A stretch of DNA of 55,547 nt from Desulfocapsa sp. (GTDB taxonomy: Bacteria > Desulfobacterota > Desulfobulbia > Desulfobulbales > Desulfocapsaceae), in assembly GCA_021737265.1 (NCBI GenBank), contig JAIPEF010000004.1:1-55547 (forward strand). Direction: 5' to 3'. The notes below the pieces were generated by a model. The model was given only the letters and a program-made list of their open reading frames with translations, ran no database searches and was not told where the DNA came from. Of this stretch, positions 52,299 to 55,547 are shown piece by piece. Position 1 is the stretch's first letter. The number at the start of each line of letters is the position of its first letter. The position numbers and the translations under genes are program-made.

Positions 52299-54020
52299 TC
52301 AACCCTCTCGTGGTAGTGGAAAAGAGAGGGTAAGCCTGGCTCCACCAAGAGGTGAAGTGTCTACCTGAATACTCCCCTCATGTTCTTCCATCATCTGCTT
52401 AACAATGGCCAGCCCCAGACCTGTGCCATCAACTCGTTTTGTGTAAAAGGGCTCGAAAACCTTTTCAATCCTGTCTGGAGGGATGCCCGGTCCGTTGTCT
52501 TCCACCGTTACTTCAATTTTATCATCCTCTTCCTTAACTTCTTTTGCCGCGATTCGTATTTTTCCATTCTCTTTCGGACAAAAAAACAGCGCATTCTGCA
52601 AGAGATGGTTGAATATGGTGAAGAGTTGGTAATGATCCGCCCATATATCCACTATGTGAGTCGTATCTCTCTCGATGGTGATATTGGCGGGCCAGGCGGG
52701 ATCTGCCTGTGCCACTTCTATCACCTCGGTAAGGCAGCGATTCAGGGAAAACCAGTCTTTTTCTGCATGCTCGGGGCGTGCAAATTTGAGAAAATCGGAA
52801 ACTGTATTCGAGAGCCGATTGGATTCTCTCAGAATAATGTTGATCAGTTCAGAGTCCTCCAGGTGATGCGATGAGGGGTGAAGGTTAAATTCATTTGCCA
52901 ATACTTGAGCAGAGCCGTAAATGGCAGTCAGTGGATTCCTGAAATCATGGGCAATTCCAGCACTCATACGGCCTATGGCGGCAAGCTTTTCGGCCTGACG
53001 CATCTGTTGCTCAAGTCGCCTTACCTCACTTATATCCTGGATAGTTATAACTTTACAGTTTGTACAGTCCGTACTGTTTTTAGATGTGTTTTCGGTATCT
53101 TTTAGTTGTTTGTATTGCAGCTTGGCATAGGAATATCCTATGTATATATGACGAGCATCCTTGCGTTGGAGTTCCGCTGAGTGGCGTGAGCCGGAATTTG
53201 TAAAATAGACGTTTGGAAAAATTGAATTAAAGTCTTTGTTCAGTAAATCGTCAAGCAAATAGCCTGTGATCCGGGTGACGGCATTGTTGGCAGAAGTAAT
53301 TTGATTCTGATTATTGGTGGTAATAATACCAGTAGTGATATCATCAAAAATCTGCTGGTAAAGCAATGTCAACTCATCAAAATCACGAACTGAATCGGAA
53401 AGGGCGTCTTCTGTTTTTCTCAATCGTCTGGCAAAGAGGCTGCTGAGAGTTGCTGCCAGAAAGAAGGTGAGGCCATATACGGCAAAAAGGTTGATGAGAG
53501 CAAGCGCGTCGCTTTCCTTGCCGGAGAAAGAGGCATACAGGAAGTCGGGAAACAACTGGTAATATTCTAACGTGAGAATGGTACCGTACAAACACGTTGA
53601 TGCCCCTGCGGCAAAAAGGCCACCAAGACGTGGCATGATAAGTCCGCCGGCGATGATGGGAAAGAAAAAAACAGGGGAAAAAATCGATTGAGATCCACCA
53701 GTTAGACAAATAAGAGTTGCGACAAAAAGAGTGTCCAGTAAGTTTTGAAATCTTCCAAACTTATTGGGGTTTACATCTGTATTCAGGAGGATAAGCCCTG
53801 AGCAGATAGAGGCGATGTAAATAAAAATAATGAAAAAGAGTAAAAGTGTTGGAGGGAGGACAATGATATCAAATTGACCACTCTGTAGATACGCGCTCAC
53901 TCCGAGAAGGAGGGTGTAAAGTACAACACGAAGCAGTAGCATCCAGAGAAGTTGGTTAACCAGCAGTCTCTTGACAGTATTCTCGGGAGTATCGGATATG
54001 TCGGTAAGAGGTGTTGCCAT
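52299..54020 (-). CDS. PilS-like membrane sensor histidine kinase
   Basis: This 573-residue kinase has an N-terminal membrane domain with about six helices (about 20-200) and then a PAS domain (YQQIFDDITTGIITTNNQNQITSANNAV). The HisKA phosphoacceptor is in AHDFRNPLTAIYGSAQVLA (D replaces the more usual E after the histidine), and the HATPase_c boxes are NHLLQNALFF (N), VEDNGPGIPPDRIEKVFEPFYT (G1/F) and GTGLGLAIVKQMMEEHEGSI (G2). The layout fits the PilS/NtrB class. It is encoded 6 bp after its partner activator and probably phosphorylates it. The sensed signal is unknown; no pilus genes are in the window. Confidence 0.9.
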   Translation of the reverse strand: MATPLTDISDTPENTVKRLLVNQLLWMLLLRVVLYTLLLGVSAYLQSGQFDIIVLPPTLLLFFIIFIYIASICSGLILLNTDVNPNKFGRFQNLLDTLFVATLICLTGGSQSIFSPVFFFPIIAGGLIMPRLGGLFAAGASTCLYGTILTLEYYQLFPDFLYASFSGKESDALALINLFAVYGLTFFLAATLSSLFARRLRKTEDALSDSVRDFDELTLLYQQIFDDITTGIITTNNQNQITSANNAVTRITGYLLDDLLNKDFNSIFPNVYFTNSGSRHSAELQRKDARHIYIGYSYAKLQYKQLKDTENTSKNSTDCTNCKVITIQDISEVRRLEQQMRQAEKLAAIGRMSAGIAHDFRNPLTAIYGSAQVLANEFNLHPSSHHLEDSELINIILRESNRLSNTVSDFLKFARPEHAEKDWFSLNRCLTEVIEVAQADPAWPANITIERDTTHIVDIWADHYQLFTIFNHLLQNALFFCPKENGKIRIAAKEVKEEDDKIEVTVEDNGPGIPPDRIEKVFEPFYTKRVDGTGLGLAIVKQMMEEHEGSIQVDTSPLGGARLTLSFPLPREG

Positions 54021-54026
54021 CAGGGG

Positions 54027-55403
54027 TTATCCCATTGCATATTTTTTGACTTTGTAGCGCAAGGATCTAAAACTGATACGAAGCAGTTCTGCCGCTCCCA
54101 TTTTCGAGTTGCCGCTCTTCTCCAGAGCAGCTTTGAGATATTTCTTCTCGGTTTCAGCAATTGCGTCTTCCAATCCCATGGCAAAAAGTTCATCCTCATT
54201 GGCAACAACCTGGAAGGGAGAAAAATCCCGGGAGACACTCTCCTCTTTTCCAGAACGAAAGGCTGAGAGTGTCAAACTTTCAGGCAGAATAATGTTGGAT
54301 GATTCAAGGGCCACTCCACGTTCAATAATGTTTTCCAGCTCACGGACATTCCCGGGGAAGTCGTATTTCATCAAAACTTCCATGGCATAAGATGACATTT
54401 CCTGTACTTCTTTGCCAAAGGCTTCGGAGTATTTTTTCAGGAAAAAATCCACCAGGATTGGTACATCACCTTTTCGTTCACGGAGGGGGGGGACCCGTAT
54501 AGGAACAACTGCAAGCCGGTAGAAGAGATCTTCCCGGAATCTGCCTGCCATGATCTCCTCTTCAAGGATCTTGTTGGTTGCAGCAATAATCCGGACATCG
54601 ACGGTTTGAATCTGGGTTCCACCAACCGGTTTGATTTCACGTTCCTGAAGTACACGGAGTAATTTGGTTTGGATAATGGGAGTGAGTTCACCTATTTCAT
54701 CCAGAAATGCTGTTCCATGATCAGCCATCTGGAATAAACCCTTCTTGTCGCTGATGGCACCGGTAAATGAACCTTTAACATGGCCAAAAAGTTCGCTTTC
54801 CATCAGTTCTTGGGGAATGGCACTGCAGGTAATAGGGACAAATTCCCGGTCTGCCACTTGAGAGTGGCGGTGGATAGCCTGGGCAACAAGTTCTTTTCCT
54901 GTCCCTGATTCGCCGTAGATTAATACATTTGCAGGTGTAGGAGCTACGCGTTGGATTAATTCGAAGATTTTTAGCATCTCCCGGCTTTCACCAATAATTT
55001 CCGGAAAGGAAGCGGAAAGTGATCTGGCTTCTGCTGTCTGCTCTTTTTTTGATGTTGCCGAAATGATAACTGTTTTGATTTCATCAACATTAAACGGTTT
55101 GCTGATGTAATCAAATGCCCCGTTTTTCATAGCAAAGACAGCATCATCCGGGGAGGCGAATGCGGTAATCATGACAACAGCCAGGGAGGGGTGCTTCTCT
55201 TTTATGTTGTTTAGCAGCTCTAGACCACCCATACCATCCATTCGTATATCTGTGATAACAAGGTCGAAGGTATGTTCTGCAATTGACTCAAGGGCCTGGT
55301 TGCCGTCAGCGGCAGTTTTCACCTGGTACCCTTCCTTGACAAGGAGGATCTTGAGGAAGTCCCGCATACTGCGTTCGTCATCGACAACGAGGATTGAAGT
55401 CAT
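54027..55403 (-). CDS. PilR/NtrC-family sigma-54-dependent response regulator
   Basis: This 458-residue activator has a receiver domain (1-115) with DD at 8-9 and phosphoacceptor D52 (LVITDIRMDG). Its AAA+ domain (about 135-370) has Walker A GESGTGKELVAQAI, a GSFTGA sigma-54 contact loop (a common variant of GAFTGA), LDEIGELTP and RFREDLFYRL. A C-terminal Fis-type helix-turn-helix follows (KMGAAELLRISFRSLRYKVKKY). It starts at the ATG at 55403. It is the first gene of a two-gene operon with the sensor kinase and would activate sigma-54 promoters, perhaps for type IV pili, but targets cannot be seen here. Confidence 0.94.
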   Translation of the reverse strand: MTSILVVDDERSMRDFLKILLVKEGYQVKTAADGNQALESIAEHTFDLVITDIRMDGMGGLELLNNIKEKHPSLAVVMITAFASPDDAVFAMKNGAFDYISKPFNVDEIKTVIISATSKKEQTAEARSLSASFPEIIGESREMLKIFELIQRVAPTPANVLIYGESGTGKELVAQAIHRHSQVADREFVPITCSAIPQELMESELFGHVKGSFTGAISDKKGLFQMADHGTAFLDEIGELTPIIQTKLLRVLQEREIKPVGGTQIQTVDVRIIAATNKILEEEIMAGRFREDLFYRLAVVPIRVPPLRERKGDVPILVDFFLKKYSEAFGKEVQEMSSYAMEVLMKYDFPGNVRELENIIERGVALESSNIILPESLTLSAFRSGKEESVSRDFSPFQVVANEDELFAMGLEDAIAETEKKYLKAALEKSGNSKMGAAELLRISFRSLRYKVKKYAMG

Positions 55404-55547
55404 TCTGTTTTAAGCTGAAGTTCCGGCAGTAATCACTCCTATTTTCCCCGTAACACGCTCATATCATATATCTTTATTCGTAATAAGCTGTTTTTTACGT
55501 GCAAAATGTACCCATGTAAATGACGATTTAGTGCTTGCAATGTATTG

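Noticed and set aside
1..55547. CRISPR arrays, prophage or defence cassettes
   Set aside because: No regularly spaced direct repeats, integrase, transposase, toxin-antitoxin or restriction genes were recognisable on either strand.

Overview
The window looks like chromosomal DNA of an anaerobic, Gram-negative deltaproteobacterium, most likely a Desulfobulbales-type sulfate or sulfur reducer. This is inferred from gene content: a B-type succinate dehydrogenase/fumarate reductase with one four-histidine cytochrome b subunit, LL-diaminopimelate aminotransferase, a CooC-type nickel-insertion ATPase, a TAXI-type TRAP transporter, CarD, and a small CxxCH cytochrome. No rRNA or marker phylogeny was available. 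No phage, integrase, transposase gene or CRISPR array was seen.

Layout. (1) 1-7.9 kb: a decayed secreted repeat-protein gene with a strong terminator, an exported thermonuclease, a minus-strand three-gene operon (RND/MMPL permease, LolA-like protein, outer-membrane barrel), then a TRAP permease. (2) 7.9-10.3 kb: the TAXI binding protein and an iron-dependent alcohol dehydrogenase, probably one transport/oxidation operon with the permease. (3) 10.6-16.6 kb: ispH, a small membrane protein, dapL and pepN. (4) 16.6-21.6 kb: the sdh/frd operon, extended by a geranylgeranyl-reductase-family flavoprotein, a diheme c-type cytochrome and a small exported protein. (5) 21.8-24.1 kb: a HAD phosphatase overlapping a DUF445 membrane protein. 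(6) 24.6-29.8 kb: a small polysaccharide locus (methyltransferase, membrane protein sharing a beta-domain with it, two GT2 glycosyltransferases, and a polyprenyl-phosphate sugar transferase). (7) 29.8-35.1 kb: an unknown exported protein, cooC, a Bax-inhibitor-1 protein, coaBC and an MFS transporter. (8) 35.1-52.3 kb: mostly housekeeping (gltX-glnS, serA, a DUF1844 gene, ispE, tRNA-Gln, prs, rplY, pth, carD, an rluD-like gene, coaE, rho, rpmE, prfA, prmC, murA). (9) 52.3-55.4 kb: a PilS/PilR-like sensor kinase and sigma-54 activator.

Functional links. The rplY-pth-carD-rluD-coaE and rho-rpmE-prfA-prmC-murA runs join translation, transcription, coenzyme A and cell-wall functions, and ispE and ispH both belong to the MEP isoprenoid pathway. 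The flavoprotein in the sdh/frd operon is a candidate for saturating one isoprene unit of menaquinone, the electron carrier that the enzyme uses.

The most unusual non-coding content is repetitive. A 129-bp MITE-like element is present twice in opposite orientation (about 95% identical). A second family has five intergenic copies with TGAT-aaact-CGTA / TGAT-ggcgt-CGT ends, and a roughly 112-bp palindromic module has inserted into some copies and not others. No obviously new defence or mobile system was found. The best candidates for new biology are the sdh/frd accessory genes, the shared beta-domain in the polysaccharide locus, and the nested repeat family.
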